Positions 24,723 through 38,109 of a DNA stretch of 64,000 bases are shown here, piece by piece. The stretch is taken from the NCBI RefSeq assembly GCF_954871325.1, contig NC_088775.1:31535561-31599560 (forward strand), written 5' to 3'. This stretch comes from Gordionus sp. m RMFG-2023 (lineage: Eukaryota > Nematomorpha > Gordioida > Chordodea > Parachordodidae). Each line of letters opens with the position of its first letter. Position 1 is the stretch's first letter. The notes beneath the pieces are model-generated. The model was not told where the DNA came from and searched no databases. It worked only from the letters and a program-made list of their open reading frames with translations. A program made the position numbers and the translations under genes.

Positions 24723-27507
24723 AATGAACCTGATATTCAGTATCATTACATCGACCTATATGATAATGATATGATATATTATATTCCACAGATAAAATTA
24801 TTGTTTAAAATGGCTTCTATTACAATTAAATAATTGGGATTAACTTCTATCACTATAAAAGAATAGGATTTTAATTTTTTTTAAAAACGATCAAAAATCC
24901 ATAAGCGGAATCAACTACAACTCTATTCCTTTCATCAAACAATTAGATGTTTTTGAAGAAAATACTAAAATAAATTAAATATAAAAATGATAAACAATTT
25001 TTCCATATAACTTAGTATTAGTATTAAGGAAAAAATTCAAAAGTTCAACCAACCCCGTTCTCCTAAATAAAAAAACATGACCCCATATTCCTAGTAATAT
25101 ATTTCCGGTTAGTTTTAAAAACTTCTCCAATTTTTGATGAACATTATGATTTACTAAAAAAAAATTTTACAAAAAAACAATATATATTTTTTTTATCGAA
25201 ACAATGACAAAATCTTTCTTGCAATATAAATAAACGCCATTTTATCCGCTAAGATGGGTTTGTATAACACGAAATACGCTTATTATTGATTAATAGCTTT
25301 GAATTAATAATTTAAAAAATAGATATTGAATATTGTTTGTTTTTTTGTCACAATATATTGTATAGTATAATTTTTTTTTTAAACAAATCGACTTCTTATA
25401 TCAAACAAACGTGAAGAAAACTTGTTAAACTCCTTTTTTTAAAAAAAATTTTAACCATGTTATAGATAATGTATTATGTAAATATTAATTTTTTTTGAGA
25501 TATGTGCTATTTCACCACGATTAAATATTTGATACTATTTTTTTTCCAAATTCGACGCGAAAAAACTATAATGTTGCTATTTTTTACAACACCAAAATAG
25601 CACCCTTTCAATTAATATTTAAAATTGCACATAATTGTTACGTCCGCCATTTTTTTGTTATTTTTCAGAATTACTATCTTTAAATTATATAATTCTTCTT
25701 TTTTAAGAAAAATTAAAGAATGTTTCTGTCATATAGTGAGTGGAATCGTGATATTCTTTTTTTGCAAAATACGATTATCACTGATATTGTAGACAGGATT
25801 ACAGAATGTTATAATTTATACGATTGCAACCAACGAGATGTAAAGTGGGGTACCAGAATACCCCAGCGATTTTAAAACTATTTTATTACCAATTTATATG
25901 ATTAAAGAAATATGGACGAGATATGAACAATTTTAGGGGGTCTGATGGACTCCATTCATATAATCTTAACCTACATTTTAATTTACGAACCCTTAAAAAA
26001 TTCTCTTGTTTGAGTGCCCTGTCCTACATTCAAATTTGTGTTAAATTTAGATAGGAACATACGTTAATTTTTTATCAAAAACATTGCTATTTTTTAATTA
26101 AATTTACTTTTACTATATCAACGTGAACGCCTTGATACTCAGGTAGGGCATTTTAATTCTTAAGCGAAAAAATGTTATTAGCTTGTATATTCATAGAAAA
26201 AAAACTTTAATAATATATATATTCAAACTCTTTTCATATAAAATAATTATGGAGTTGTATAAATATTATTTATGTTAATTAATTTTTTTTACCAGATCTT
26301 TATTAGAATATATTTTTTTTCCATATTTAAGGTTAAACCTTATGTCATTTTTTTCTCCTGTGTACCCAAGTCTTTTATTTGTTAATTTTATTTTTTGTTA
26401 AATTGTATCCATTTAAAACGAAATTAAGATTTATAAGAAAAATTTATTGCTGAGAAATTATTAAATATTTGATATGTTGCCATATGAAGATAAGTCTAAA
26501 TTATTCATTTAAAATGTTGTCATGTCCTTTAAAATTTATATACTAGGTATTCTAAGTCCTTCACAAAAGTCCAAGCCTCCGAACACTTATTTTAGGAATC
26601 TGAATTAAGGAAAATACAATTTTTCAAGGAAAATTATAAATGAGAAAATAATTTTTTATTAGCCATTTTCTTGAAAATAATATTATAAAAGCATTAGGTA
26701 AATATGATAATTTAAAATTTCCCCGAGGCTCTAGTCCATAATTTTTTTTAAAAATCCAAATCTGTCCTGAATAAAAATTTTTAAATAAATGTCCAACCTA
26801 CTCCGAAAAAATATCTATCCGACGGATCAGATTTGGCCGGATTGAACTCGAAAATCGTTGCAGAACTCAATCGACTTTTAGTTCTAGTTGCTTTATACGC
26901 ATTAAATAAGCATTATATACCAACGTAAAGTAAAACTATGAATTTGATTATCCCTTAAAAACATCAAGTAATTCTTGTTTGTATATAAATACACTTAATA
27001 TTAATAACTTTTTTTAGTAACAGTGTCCTTATGGGTAATGATATATGACGTTAGTAACTTGCTAAGCAACACCAAAATGTATAAATAAAATAAGACCTGT
27101 ATATTTTTTAATGTATATAAACGAAATCACGTGATAGGAAATTTATAACGAGGATAGGTTTATATTAAAGATTTAATTACTAAAAAAATTCAGTTTCGGA
27201 CACTGGAAAAATTTAATGCAAAATAACCTCTTAATAACTAAAAGTGTGCTCGATTTTTTTGTTTAAAAATTTATTTTATTCCACACATTAAAATTGATAT
27301 TGTGAACAACTTTGAACCTTTAGCAATTATAAAATAAAATTTCAAAGATTTTGAACAAAAATTTAATTGATACTGATCATATATGTAGATATTTCCAAGG
27401 ATATGCAAACAAGGTAATTGCCGGACACTTTAAGTTTTCATCCATTTCTTTTTTTTTAAATATATCAAACGTCATTTCCTAAATCAACAATTTTGGATTA
27501 TTTAACT
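24723..27507. other. Intergenic region after the FATP gene
   Basis: Contains the presumed 3' UTR and then AT-rich DNA with T and A runs. At about 26730-26880 a slightly GC-richer stretch (ctccgaaaaaat, gacggatcagatttggccgg) may be an eroded element end. No ORF of note. Confidence 0.4.
24969..24974 (+). promoter_or_regulatory. Candidate poly(A) signal of the FATP gene
   Basis: AATAAA about 250 bp after the stop codon. In DNA this rich in A and T the hexamer is expected by chance, so this is only a candidate. Confidence 0.25.
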
Positions 27508-29013
27508 AAAAGACATCTTTTTGACATTTCTAATAAGATACTAGTATCTGTATCTAAGATTCTTTATTCTAAAAAGAATCTTGTATCATTTTCATATTCT
27601 TGAAAGATACAGATACAGATTCTTTTTAATATTCATGATTAAAATTTTACATATCACAGAATATATTTAATTTTCTTCGGGAATCTTGAATTAATTTCAT
27701 TATTTTTTTCCATCATATTTTAATATATTGACAGCCAAAATTATTTGGAAAATTTACAAATCATATTAAGGTAGAAAGATAAAAAATAACAACACCGAAA
27801 TATGTAGATTATATTTTATATATAAATGTAACTCGATAGAATATCATTACCAATTTTATGTAATATTTTTAATTCTAGGATAATTAACACTCATGGTAGT
27901 GAAATAATTATAGAAATAAGTTCCTCTGAATCATATAATCTTAAAATTTTATATGGTTTTTAAATATAAGTTAAAAAAGACAATTTACAGGCTAAATGTA
28001 AAACCTGTATAATCAAAAAAATAATAAAGGGTTAAATACAAATTTTGTTAAACATATTATAGTATATTATTTATGTGTAGTTAAAAGGGGCATAGGTTAT
28101 CTTAAAAATTCAAGTTTACAATATTGTCTCAAGATGGTATGGGTAAAAGATTTTAAGAAAATATTTTCCTATGATTTGAATATAATGTGGCTTTTTTGAC
28201 ATCAATATCACATCCATATTTTAAGAACTTATGGATTGAGTTGGATAATAAAAAAAAATTTCAAAATATATTAATAAAAGAAGTCCTAAATGTAGTACCA
28301 GAGTAAATAATAAAGTTCAAACTATAAAACCAATGAACATCTAATAAAGAAAATGATAATTATTTTTCTTTTGGTGAAACAAATGGTGCTGAGTTCAATA
28401 ATACAAATAACAATGGCTGGAGATTTTAAATTATATTAAGTCGAATATAAATGATTAATTTTTATCCTTCTATTTAGGAAATTTTTTATACATAATTGAA
28501 AGGTTATTTAGTTTTGGTAAAAATGTTAAATACGCCGAAACGACAAAGGTCTAATGATAAATTATTTGAAAAATTTGATTATCTTATAATGAATGTATTT
28601 TAAATACTCTTTTACAAATTAATATTTCAACTCCCATTAAAAATACTAGTCTTCCTTCTCAATCTATGCTATGAATGGCTAATACTAATATTAAAATGTC
28701 TGATTATTATAATTAACTCATCATTAAATGTTTTATTAATTATTGTAAATATTCATTCTTATTATATGTGTATGTTATGTTCTTCACAAATAGATAGTAA
28801 AAACTGTATTTTATAAGCTATTCTGATTTAATTGGTAACGATAATTTAAAAGTATCTTGTATTAAGATACTCTAATTAAGTAAAAGATACAAGTATCTTT
28901 TATCTTGTATCTTTTTGATATTTCGAAAAAGATACTAGTATCTGTATCTAAGATTCATTTTTTCACAAAGAATCTGTTTTAGATTCTTTTTCAAGAGGAC
29001 CTGCACAACTCTG
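27508..29013 (+). mobile_element. Second copy of the GATAC-rich hAT, truncated at its left end
   Basis: Opposite orientation to 21365-23206: it begins within the TTTTTGACATTTCTAATAAG word near one end and runs to a complete terminus CACAACTCTG at 29013. A dimerisation relic (SFGKNVKYAETTKV-like, then DKLFEKFDYL) is read on the plus strand near 28500-28590. The missing left end means no target duplication can be tested. Confidence 0.75.
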
Positions 29014-29728
29014 ACTGCCAGTGCCATCTAATAAATCACAATACTTTCAATTCTAATTTTAATCATAGATCTATTAAGTAAATTTGTCGTAATATTTAGA
29101 AAATCTTCTAAGGTTTTAAATTTAATCATATATTTTTCCATAAATCTAAATACCAATTTATTAAATAATTTTGTTATATTTGCTAATAAAGAAATTTAAT
29201 ATTAATTTATCATGATTTTTGTTTAGAAAATTTAGTAAAGCTTTAAATATGAAAGATTCATTTTATAATTTTTTATCCTGATTTTAATTAAAAACCTTTT
29301 AAGATTATTACAATTAAAGATATAATTTTAAACACTCTTTTTTAAACTCTTTCAGATATGTTACCTATGAACTCACTTCAACTTATTCAATAATCCCAGA
29401 GAATCATTTTCTATTAAAATAAAGACAATAAACATTTGCTTAAGTAGACCGGGTTGTGCTCGGGAGTTAAATCCGGCCAAAAGATGATTCTCGTTAAATT
29501 CGTTTAGAGGAAAAAAACTTAAGGCAAGAATTATTTAGCATAATTAAATTATAGATTAATGTTAGTGGTTCCTATACAGTTATTTTTGCGAATAGTCTTA
29601 TTTTCACAATTTTATGATACTTTAAATCAGAAATCTCTGAGATGGCCCCAGCTTTAATTAGTAGATGAAGCTTAAAAAAAATTAAATGATTATTTTTTAT
29701 TATAAAAACTCATGATTGTGTATAAAAT
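29014..29728. other. Intergenic DNA, no feature seen
   Basis: AT-rich; no coding signal or repeat ends recognised. Confidence 0.5.
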
Positions 29729-30450
29729 AGAGGTCTGCATTGGAAGAGTTTTTAAAGCCCATTAGTCTAAAAATTTTTTAACCGCTCATCCATTATAAAA
29801 ATTTTATTTAATTATGGCCATTCTTTCAATTTTTTAAGCATCTAATAAAAAAAAATTCAGCATTACACCTCTACAAAAAGTTTTTAGGAAATTACTAAAT
29901 TAAGCTTAAAAAATATTCAATTTAAATTGTGGATAATTTATTTGATCAAATAAAATATTCATGAAAATAATATAAATAAAAAATTGATATTATATGTAAT
30001 TAATGCATAAATAATAATGGATCGACATTTTCTGGATTCAAAAACGTTCTTCTTTATTCTAAAAACCTTCCAGCAATGCTAAATTCTCGTTCAAAAGAAG
30101 CACTTGCAGGAATTGCCAATATTTTCTTGCTAATCTTAGATTTGGCAAATCTCATTCTTGCCGTTTCCACGAAAGTAGTTTTAAATATACAAAAAAGTTT
30201 ATTTATTTTAAGAAAAATGTTTTTATGATATCAAAAAAGGACATTTAAATTTTTAATATCAAAATTCATAGGAACAATATTTATTAATAATTATTTAAAT
30301 TTTTTTAACCTGCCCGCCCATTGTTTAAATTTCTTAACTCGCCCATAGTTTAAAATTTTTTAACCTGTCCGCCTGCCTGTTCTTAAATTTTTTTTGCCCG
30401 TTCACTTAGATGGGCGGGTGGGCCGAAACCCCGCCCAATGCAGACCTTTC
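29729..30450 (-). mobile_element. hAT-derived non-autonomous element with transposase C-terminal remnant
   Basis: Ends AGAGGTCTGCATTGG and (reverse complement) AAGGTCTGCATTGGGCGGGG. Flanks gtataaaat / gtaaaaaat differ by one base. The minus strand at about 30155-30060 reads KISKKILAIPASASFERE and FSIAGRF, the hAT dimerisation motif. Near the right end repeated ttaacctgcccgcc / cgcccatt words make it the link between the CCCGG-rich MITEs and hAT. Confidence 0.75.
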
Positions 30451-30774
30451 GTAAAAAATGAACACTATTTTAAAAGATGTAAGCTGTATGATTTTTCTTG
30501 TGTATTAGAAAAGTTTTCAGATTCGGCATTATTTAAGTTTTGATTTTCTATACTTCAATTATAATACCCTAAATTAATGAATGTATTTCAATAGAAACAA
30601 AGATATTGTTATCAGTTGCTAAACCTATATAATAAATGTAGATAAGCGATCATAAATTATTTAATCGTTTTAAAATAATAATTATCGCACCGAATTTTGT
30701 GGTAAATAATACAATATCTGATTTTATATTGTTTGCCAGCCCCCTAGCCGTTTTAATGATTATCCATACAATTT

Positions 30775-31040
30775 AAAGTTTTTATAGCGAAGGTAAAAGC
30801 GCGAAACCAATTCTGCGAATTTATCTCCGCGAAACATTTATAGCGAAGACAATTTCGCGAAGCCATTGTCGCGAATTTATTTCCGCGAAACCTTAACCGC
30901 TAATTTATTAGAGCGAATACATTTTAGCGAAACATTTTACGCGAACACTTTACAGCAAATTTTTTATCGCGAATATGTTTGCGCGAAATCATTATCGCGA
31001 GCGCATTACCGCGAAACAATAAATATATTGCGAATGCATT
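30775..31040 (+). repeat. Left terminal array of degenerate GCGAA motifs
   Basis: About twenty occurrences of GCGAA/GCGAAA at irregular 12-20-bp steps, often as CGCGAA after a T/A run (tatagcgaag, ccgcgaaac, ttacgcgaac). The 76-codon open frame here only reflects the repeat. Confidence 0.85.
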
Positions 31041-31439
31041 TATTTAAAAGAAAACAACATATTATTTATTATTTGATGTTTTTTAATAGAAAATGATATG
31101 CTACTATTGTAATATTATTTTTGTTACAATTTATTAGTGATTTTCATGCCTAAGATTTTAAGTAAAAATTATTTCTTGAAGTTCAAAAAAATTTTTGAAC
31201 ATGTTATGATAAAAATTTTAAATCTTCTTTGTAAATATATCTTTTTTGAGGAATTCTTTTGTGAAATTTATTATAAATATACAATTTTTAGGTGAAATCT
31301 TTTATAGTTTTGTTTATCATTTTTGTATTATCTATTTCTTAAGTATATTAAAAGAGGTAGCTAAATAATTTTTTTTTAAATATTTATATTTAACTTATTT
31401 ATGTTATTTTATGATCTTTTTAAAGATAATATTTTAATG

Positions 31440-32590
31440 TGACAATTGTCATATTCGTTATTTATAAGATTTTGAAATTTTTTGACTCAAAAGGGTAAAA
31501 ATATCATTTATATTGTAAAGATGTTAAATTATAAATTCAATGAAGATGTTCCTTGGAAATATAGCAATTATCATAATCGGTATTTTTAAACATATTAGAT
31601 ATTTTTAACGCTAATGGGCAAAAATATATTTTTTTTAACATCTTAAATTATAATTTCAATTAGGATGTACCATATAAAAGCAACAATAATCATAATCATT
31701 ATTTTAAAAGTTTTTTTTACAATTTTTTGACGTAAATGGGCAAAAATATAAGTTGTTACATGTTAAAATAAAATTTCAGTGAAAATGTACCATAGATATA
31801 AGTTAAAATTGTCATAATCGTTGTTTATAAAGTTTTTTGAATTTTCTTGTTTTAAATGTGTAAAAATATAGATTGTAAACATGCTAAATTAAAATTTCAT
31901 GAAGAACTACCATTGAATAGTGACAATTGTCATAATCGTTATTTTTAAAGTTTTTTGAATTTTTTTGACCAAAATGCGTTAAAATAAGTATTGCTAGTAT
32001 GTTTAAATAAAACTTCAGTGAAGATGTACCCTAGATAAGCGACAATTATCATAATCATTATTTTTAAACTTTTTAAAATTTTTTTAACGTAAATGGGTAA
32101 AAATATAGATTGTAACCATGTTAAAATAAAATTTCATGAAGATGTACCATAGAAAAGTGACAATTGTCATAATCGTTATTTTATAACTTTAAAAATTTTT
32201 TGACATAAGTGTGCTAAAATAAGTATTGCAAACATGTTTAAATAAAATTTCAGGGAAGATGTACCCTATATAACTGACAATTGTCATAATAGTTATTTTT
32301 AAAATTATTTAAATTTTTTAGACGCAAATGTGCAAAAATATAAATTCCTTATATGTTAAAATAAAATTTCAGTGAAGATGTACCATAGATAAATTACAAT
32401 TGTCATAATCGTTGTTGATAAGGTTTTTTTGAATATTTTTGTTGCAAATGGGTTAAAATATAGATTGTAAACATGCTAAATTAAAATTTCATGAAGATAT
32501 ACCATTGAAAAGTGACAATTTTTATAATCGTTATTTTTAAAGTTCTTTGATGTAAATGGGTTAAAATATAGATTGTTGATTGTATCATAT
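31440..32590 (+). repeat. Satellite array, left arm (about 10 units of ~118 bp)
   Basis: Each unit holds GACAATTGTCATAATCGTTA, a T-rich part ending tttttgac, aaatgggtaaaaatatagatt, gtaaacatgtt, aaaatttcatgaagatgtac. The recurrence of the ACAATTGTCATAATC word near 31441, 31563, 31685, 31808, 31921, 32041, 32158, 32275, 32395 and 32513 gives the period. Confidence 0.88.
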
Positions 32591-32869
32591 TACTAAATAA
32601 TATTCATATGGTTTTTAAGTTCTTTCTATAAAAATCCTACCCTGAATTCAGACTCAGCACTATTTTGCCACGACAAAAATATTTGCTAACTGTGAATGCA
32701 ATGTTATACATTTTTATAATATAGAATTAAAGTTATTAATTAAAGGAATAAGATTGTGAATACATATCTTAAAAGTTTAGAATTTAACATAGGTTACAAC
32801 TATCTTTAATAATCACTTTGCATATTTTTATCAAATTTTAAGCAGGTTAAAAGGAACAACGATTATGAG

Positions 32870-35800
32870 AATGAAAATGTCGATTTGTTTTTTTGTTTGG
32901 ACTGAAATTTTATGTTAACACGTTAACAATTTATATTTTTGTCCAATGCGTCAAATAATTCAAAAACTTTAAAAATATGACTATTGTCACTTATCTAGGG
33001 TACATCTTCACTGAAATATTATTTTAACATGTTAGCAATTTATATTTTAGCCCATTTACTTCAAAAAAATTTAAAAACTTTAAAAAATAACGATTATGAC
33101 AATTGTCACTTTTATATGGTACATCTTCATGAAATTTTAATTTGACATTTTTACAATCTATATTTTTACCCTTTTGTATCAAAAAATTTAAAAAACAACG
33201 ATTATGACAATTGTCACTTATCTATGGTACATCTTAATTTATATTTTATTTTAACATGTTAGCAATTTCTATTTTTGCTTATTTGCTTCAAAAAAATTCA
33301 AAAAACTTTAAAAATAACGATTATGACAACTGTCACTTATCTAGGGTTCATCTTCACTGAAGTTTTATTTAAATATGTTATCAATACTTATTTTGGCCTA
33401 TTTACGTCAAAAAAAGTTTAATAATAATGATTATGATAATTATCACTTATCTAGGGTACATCTTCACTGAAATTTTATTTACATGCTAGCAATATTTATT
33501 CTAACGCATTTTGGTCAAAAAAATTCAAAAAACTTTAAAAATAACGATTATGACAATTGTCACTTTTCAATGGTACATCTTTAAAAAATTTTAATTTAGC
33601 ATGTTTACAATCTATACTTTTACCCATTTACAACAAAAGAATTCAAAATAAACAACGATTATGACAATTGTAACTTATCGATGGTACATCTTCACTGAAA
33701 TTTTATTTAAACATGTTAGCAATACTTATTTTAGCCCATTCGTCAAAAAAATTCAAAAAGTTATAAAATAACGATTATGACAATTGTCACTTTTCTATAG
33801 TACACAGCGTTTACATGAGCGGGAGGGGTAAGAACAGTTTGCATCCTATTTCTTGAGGGAGTAGGGGGTAAGCTGCTAATGGGGGTAGGATAAATTTTTT
33901 TGGGGGGTTATCTGTTAAATTTTGAGATGAAATAAGACAAAATATATTGCTGTAAAAATTAATACTTTTATTATAGTATTATTATAATACAATTCATCGA
34001 CCAAATCATTATATTGCAAACAATCATACACATTGTTTTCCAAATAAACTATCCTTTTAAATATAATTTAAAAGGTTTAGATATTTCAGCAAGCTCATAA
34101 TGCCATAATAATTAATTCATTGTAAATAATGGAGGTTTTAATTAAATTTATTATCTAAAAAATAAATTCTTTATATTCACAAAATATCGATAGTTGGTAG
34201 TAGAGATAGATTAATTTAAGTTATCCTTTATAAAGTCTTTGAAAAGAGTATCAATAAATTAAAAAGGTAAAAATAATAATAGGAAAACACCGCGTCCGAA
34301 GTCGGCGGGATTTTTAGGAGGGGGGTGGGGGTTAGGCAAAGGTTTTTGAAGGGGGTTTGCTTTAACATGTTTACAATCTATATTTTTACCCATTTGCGTT
34401 AAAAAAATACAAAAAACTTTAAAAATAACGAATTGACAATTGTCACTTATTTAAGGTACATTTTCACTGAAAATTTATTTTAACATGTTAGCAATACTTA
34501 TTTCAGCCCATTTACGTCAAAAAAATTTAAAAAAGTTATAAAATAACGATTATGACAATTGTCACTTTTTTATGGTACATCTTCATGAAATTCTAATTTA
34601 ATATGTTTACAATCTATATTTTTACCCATTTGCGTTAAAAAAATACAAAAAACTTTAAATAACGATTTTGACAATTGTCACTTATCTAGGGTACATCTTC
34701 ATTGAAGTTTTATTTAAATATGTTATCAATACTTATTTTGGCCTATTTACGTCAAAAAAGTTTAAAAATAATGATTATGATAATTGTCACTTATCTAGGG
34801 TACATCTTCACTGAAGTTTTATTTAAACAAGCTAGCAATATTTATTCTAACCCATTTTGGTCAAAAAAATTCAAAAAACTTAAAAATAACGATTATGACA
34901 ATTGTCACTTTTCAATGGTACATCTTCATGAAATTTTAATTTAGCATGTTTACAATCTATACTTTTACCCATTTACAACAAAAGAATTCAAAATAAACAA
35001 CGATTATGACAATTGTAACTTATCGATGGTACATCTTCACTGAAATTTTATTTAAACATGTTTGCAATACTTATTTTAGCCCATTTACGTCAAAAAAATT
35101 CAAAAAGTTATAAAATAACAATTGTCACTTTTCTATGGTACATCTTCATGAAATTTTAATTTAACATGTTTACAATCTATATTTTTACCCATTTGCGTCA
35201 AAAAAATTCCAAAAACTTTAAAAATAACGATTATGACAATTTTTCACTTATCTAAGGTACATTTTCACTGAAATTTTATTTTAACATGTTAGCAATACTT
35301 ATTTTAGCCCATTTACGTCGAAAAAATTAAAAAAAGTTATAAAATAACGATAATGACAATTGTCACTTTTTTATGGTATATCTTCATGAAATTATAATTT
35401 AACATGTTTACAATCTATATTTTTACCCATTTGCGTCAAAAAAATTTCAAAAAGTTTAAAAATAATGATTATGATAATTGTCACTTATCTAGTGTACATC
35501 TTCACTGAAGTTTTATTTAAACATACTAGCAATACTTATTTTAAAGCATTTTGATCAAAAAAGTTTAAAAAACTTTAAAAATAACGATTATGACAATTGT
35601 CACTTTTAAATGGTAGATCTTCATGCAATTTTAATTTAGCATGTTTACAAACTATACTTTTACCAATTTACAACAAAAGAACGATTATGACAATTGTGAC
35701 TTATCTAGGGTATATCTTCACTGAAGTTTTATTAAAATATGCTATCAATACTTATTTTGGCCCATTTACGTCAAAAAAATTTAAAAAAGTTATAAAATAA

Positions 35801-36150
35801 CGAATATGACAAGTCACTTTTCTATGGTACATCTTCATGAAATTTTAATTTAACATGTTTAAAATCTATATTTTTACCCATTTACGTTAAATAATGATTA
35901 TGATAATTGTCACTTATCTAGGGTACATTTTCACTGAAGTTTTATTTAAACATACTAGCAATATTTATTTTAACGCATTTTGGTCAAAAAAATTCAAAAA
36001 ACTTTAAAAATAACGATTATGACAATTGTCACTTTTCAATGGTAGATCTTCGTGAAATTTTAATTTAGCATGTTCACAATCTAAATGATATTTTTACTTA
36101 TTTGAGTCAAAAAATTTGAAAAATCTTAAAAATAACGAATATGACAATTG
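32870..36150 (-). repeat. Satellite array, right arm (about 24 units of ~115 bp), inverted
   Basis: The same unit as in the left arm, in reverse: aacgattatgacaattgtca, cttatctagggtacatcttc, actgaaattttatttaaaca, tgttagcaatacttatttta, gcccatttacgtcaaaaaaa. Interrupted by the insertion at 33805-34360. Small open frames here are repeat-driven. Confidence 0.88.
33805..34360. mobile_element. CAGCGT-MITE (hAT-like), 3' end missing
   Basis: Begins CAGCGTTTACATGAGCGGGA and is otherwise nearly identical to the complete copy at 59784-60367. It stops at gggggtttgc about 28 bp before the expected terminus and returns directly to satellite sequence. Confidence 0.8.
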
Positions 36151-36429
36151 TCACATTAAAATATTATCCTTAAAAAGATCATTAAATAACATAAATAAGT
36201 TAAATATAAATATTTAAAAAAAAATTATTTAGCCACCTCTTTTAATATACTTAAGAAATAGATAATTTTACAAAAATGATTAAAAAAACTATAAAAGATT
36301 TCATATAAAAATTGTATATTTATTTATAATAAATTTCACAAAAGAATTCCTCAAAGAAGATATATTTACAAAGAAGATTCAAAATTTTTATAATATGTTC
36401 AAAAATCTTTTTGAGCTTCAAGTTTTTAG

Positions 36430-38057
36430 GTCCGTGAAGTTGGCGGAACGATGTTAGGATCAATTAACAATACCTATGCCAATATTTAGAGTCTTAATTG
36501 ATCTTCAAACCAAACATCAGCGGAATCAATGGTTAATAATTTATAAGCAAAATAAGGGAAGTGTGAAATTTTGAAGCTAGCGGAACGATTTGAGGATCAA
36601 TTACCGAACCTATACCATTGTGTAGCCCGTGAATTGATTCTAATTGATCTTCTATCCGGAAGGCAGCGGAATGAACCGTTCATGAGTTATGGGCAAAATA
36701 AGAAAGTGTTGGCACTTTGCCAAAACCGAAAATAAAAAAAATCATGATCTGAAACTTGGCAATAATGTAGTATTCATGTACATTAATAATCTGCAAACCG
36801 CATATCCGTATCACTAACCCGAGTTATAATGGTTTTAAAAACGAGAAGTTAGCGGAATTTTTTTTAAAAATTGAGGATCAATTACCGAAAATTATTCCAA
36901 AGTGTAGAGAGTGAATTGATCATCCAGAATCTTTAAACCGCACACCAGCCAAAATAGAAAGGTTTTGGCATTTGCCAAAATTTAAAATTCGAGCAATCAT
37001 TTTTTAGTTAAAGCCAATATTTAGTGTCTTAATTGATCCTCCGAATTCTTCAAACGGAATGTCAAAAAATTAAAGGAAAGAGAGATATCATCAAAATAAA
37101 GAAAGTGAATTGATCCTCAAGTCGTTCCGCCAGTCAAAATTTACACTTTCTTTATTTTGATGATATCTCTCTTTCCTTTAATTTTTTTGACATTCCGTTT
37201 GAAGAATACGGAGGATCAATTAAGACACTAAATATTGGCTTTAACTAAAGAATGATTGCTCGAATTTTAAATTTTGGCAAAATGCCAAAACCTTTCTATT
37301 TTGCCTATAACTCTGCTGGTATGCGGTTTAAAGATTCTGGAGGATCAATTAACGCTCTACACTTTGACATAAATTTCGGTAATTGATCCTCACTTTTAAA
37401 ATTCCGCTAACTTGACGTTTTTAAAACCGTTATAACTCGGTTACGGTTAGTGATACGGATATGCGGTTTGCAGATTATTAATGTACACTTTGAATACTAC
37501 ATTATTGCCAAGTTTCAGATCGTGATCTTTTTTATTTTCGGTTTTGGCAAAGTGCCAACACTTTCTTATTTTGCCCATAACTAGTGTTGTTAAACGGCTT
37601 ATTTTGAGCCAATTTTTAAAAACGGCTAACTCAATATTTTATTAGGAAAAATATTATGCAAACCTTAAGATTGCTCATCAGTGACACAAAGGTTTGAACA
37701 TCTATTGACGAAATCTCGAAGCTTAGACAATAATTTTCTGGCTAAAATATTAATTTAGCCGTTTTTAAAAATAGGCTCAAATCGAGCCGTTTAACAACAT
37801 TACCCATAACTCATGAACGGTTCATTCCGCTGCTTTCCGGATAGAAGATCAATTAACGAGCTACACAATGGTATAGGTTTCGGTAATTGATCCTCAAATC
37901 GTTCCGCCAGCTTCAAAATTTCACAATTCCCTTATTTTGCTTATAACTCATTAACCATTGATTCCGCTGATGTTTGGTTTGAAGATCAATTAAGACTCTA
38001 AATATTGGCATAGGTTTTGTTAATTGATCCTAAAATCGTTCCGCCAACTTCACGGAC
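36430..38057. mobile_element. Inner 1.6-kb palindromic element
   Basis: From gtccgtgaagttggcggaac to gttccgccaacttcacggac, the two halves (36430-37107 and 37144-38057) are reverse complements around a 36-bp spacer. The centre, gagatatcatcaaaataaag on each side, is almost perfect. Each arm repeats the pair GAGGATCAATTA ... TAATTGATCCTC three or four times, beside AGCGGAA / TTCCGCT. The right arm is longer because of the MITE at 37583-37802. No coding frame. Confidence 0.85.
37583..37802. mobile_element. Foldback MITE, MuLE-like (copy 2), nested in the inner palindrome
   Basis: 220 bp, ends AGTGTTGTTAAACGGC ... GTTTAACAACATTA, with the exact 9-bp target duplication CCCATAACT at 37574-37582 and 37803-37811. 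The opposite arm of the palindrome has the uninterrupted site. Confidence 0.9.
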
Positions 38058-38109
38058 ATCATTCTTTATTAAAAAACATAAAATAATAAATAATATGTGT
38101 TTTCTTTTA

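Noticed and set aside
30866-31096. 76-codon ORF with repeated FRET/YRET words
   Set aside because: The amino-acid repeats simply mirror the GCGAA DNA repeat of the foldback end.
34702-35800. ORFs of 67-80 codons in the satellite array
   Set aside because: They recur with the satellite unit (YLGYIFTEV from each unit) and have no codon-like constraint.
31440-36150. CRISPR-like regular spacing
   Set aside because: The whole 115-120-bp unit is repeated, with no unique spacers, in eukaryotic DNA with introns; it is a satellite.
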